Assembly: GCF_000003815.2 (NCBI RefSeq)
Contig: NC_049987.1
Location: forward strand, 2,476,113-2,540,112
Reading direction: 5' to 3'
Length of the DNA stretch: 64,000 nt
Source: Branchiostoma floridae
Lineage: Eukaryota > Chordata > Leptocardii > Amphioxiformes > Branchiostomatidae
Of the stretch, positions 36,119 through 64,000 are shown in pieces; position 1 is the stretch's first letter, and each line of letters starts with the position of its first letter. The position numbers and the translations under genes are program-made. The notes under the pieces are model-generated. The model was not told the origin of the DNA, did not search any database, and saw only the letters and a list, made by a program, of their open reading frames with translations.

Positions 36119-64000
<27,882 letters not shown>

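Overview
The window is intron-rich animal DNA, most likely from a cephalochordate (amphioxus) or a similar invertebrate deuterostome. Genes are split into short exons with GT-AG introns. Introns and intergenic space are full of non-LTR retrotransposons, tRNA-derived SINE-like repeats, MITEs, foldback elements and (CA)n tracts. A polycystin-1-like gene and an SPAG17 (PF6) orthologue lie on opposite strands. Nothing looks bacterial or viral. Two assembly gaps are present (12771-12870 and 37558-38271). The species assignment is an inference.

Layout. 1-1850: 5'-truncated LINE reverse transcriptase, minus strand. 2014-10029: fifteen plus-strand exons of a polycystin-1-family receptor/channel (GAIN/GPS, TM, PLAT, TM pair, extracellular polycystin domain, channel TMs, coiled-coil-like tail). 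10257-11334: a large exon coding for a Ulp1/SENP-type cysteine protease domain plus a PHD-like zinc finger. It joins the last polycystin exon in phase, so it may be the C-terminus of a chimeric protein. 11771-12470: broken tandem copy of the 3' end of that exon. 12560-22860: transposon-rich intergenic DNA with two TIR MITEs, a reverse-transcriptase relic, foldbacks, a nested hAT-like element and a CpG-rich TIR element. 22981-23056: isolated plus-strand signal-peptide exon. 24697 to about 29480: nearly full-length two-ORF LINE (CR1/L2-like), minus strand. 29811-29900: a minus-strand ankyrin-like exon. 30000-36000: repeats.

36119-64000 holds 36 minus-strand exons covering the C-terminal ~1,800 codons of SPAG17, the scaffold of the C1a projection of the axonemal central pair. 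The 5' part lies beyond the right edge. All splice phases agree from exon to exon, except across the 714-N gap, which removes coding sequence.

Main points of interest: (1) four SPAG17 exon/5'-splice-site junctions have been tandemly multiplied (3, 8, 10 and 3 copies), each copy carrying the exon end and a donor-like site; (2) the penultimate SPAG17 intron position carries an AT-AC intron with a textbook U12 donor and branch site; (3) a polycystin-protease-PHD chimera is possible, with a partial tandem duplicate immediately downstream.
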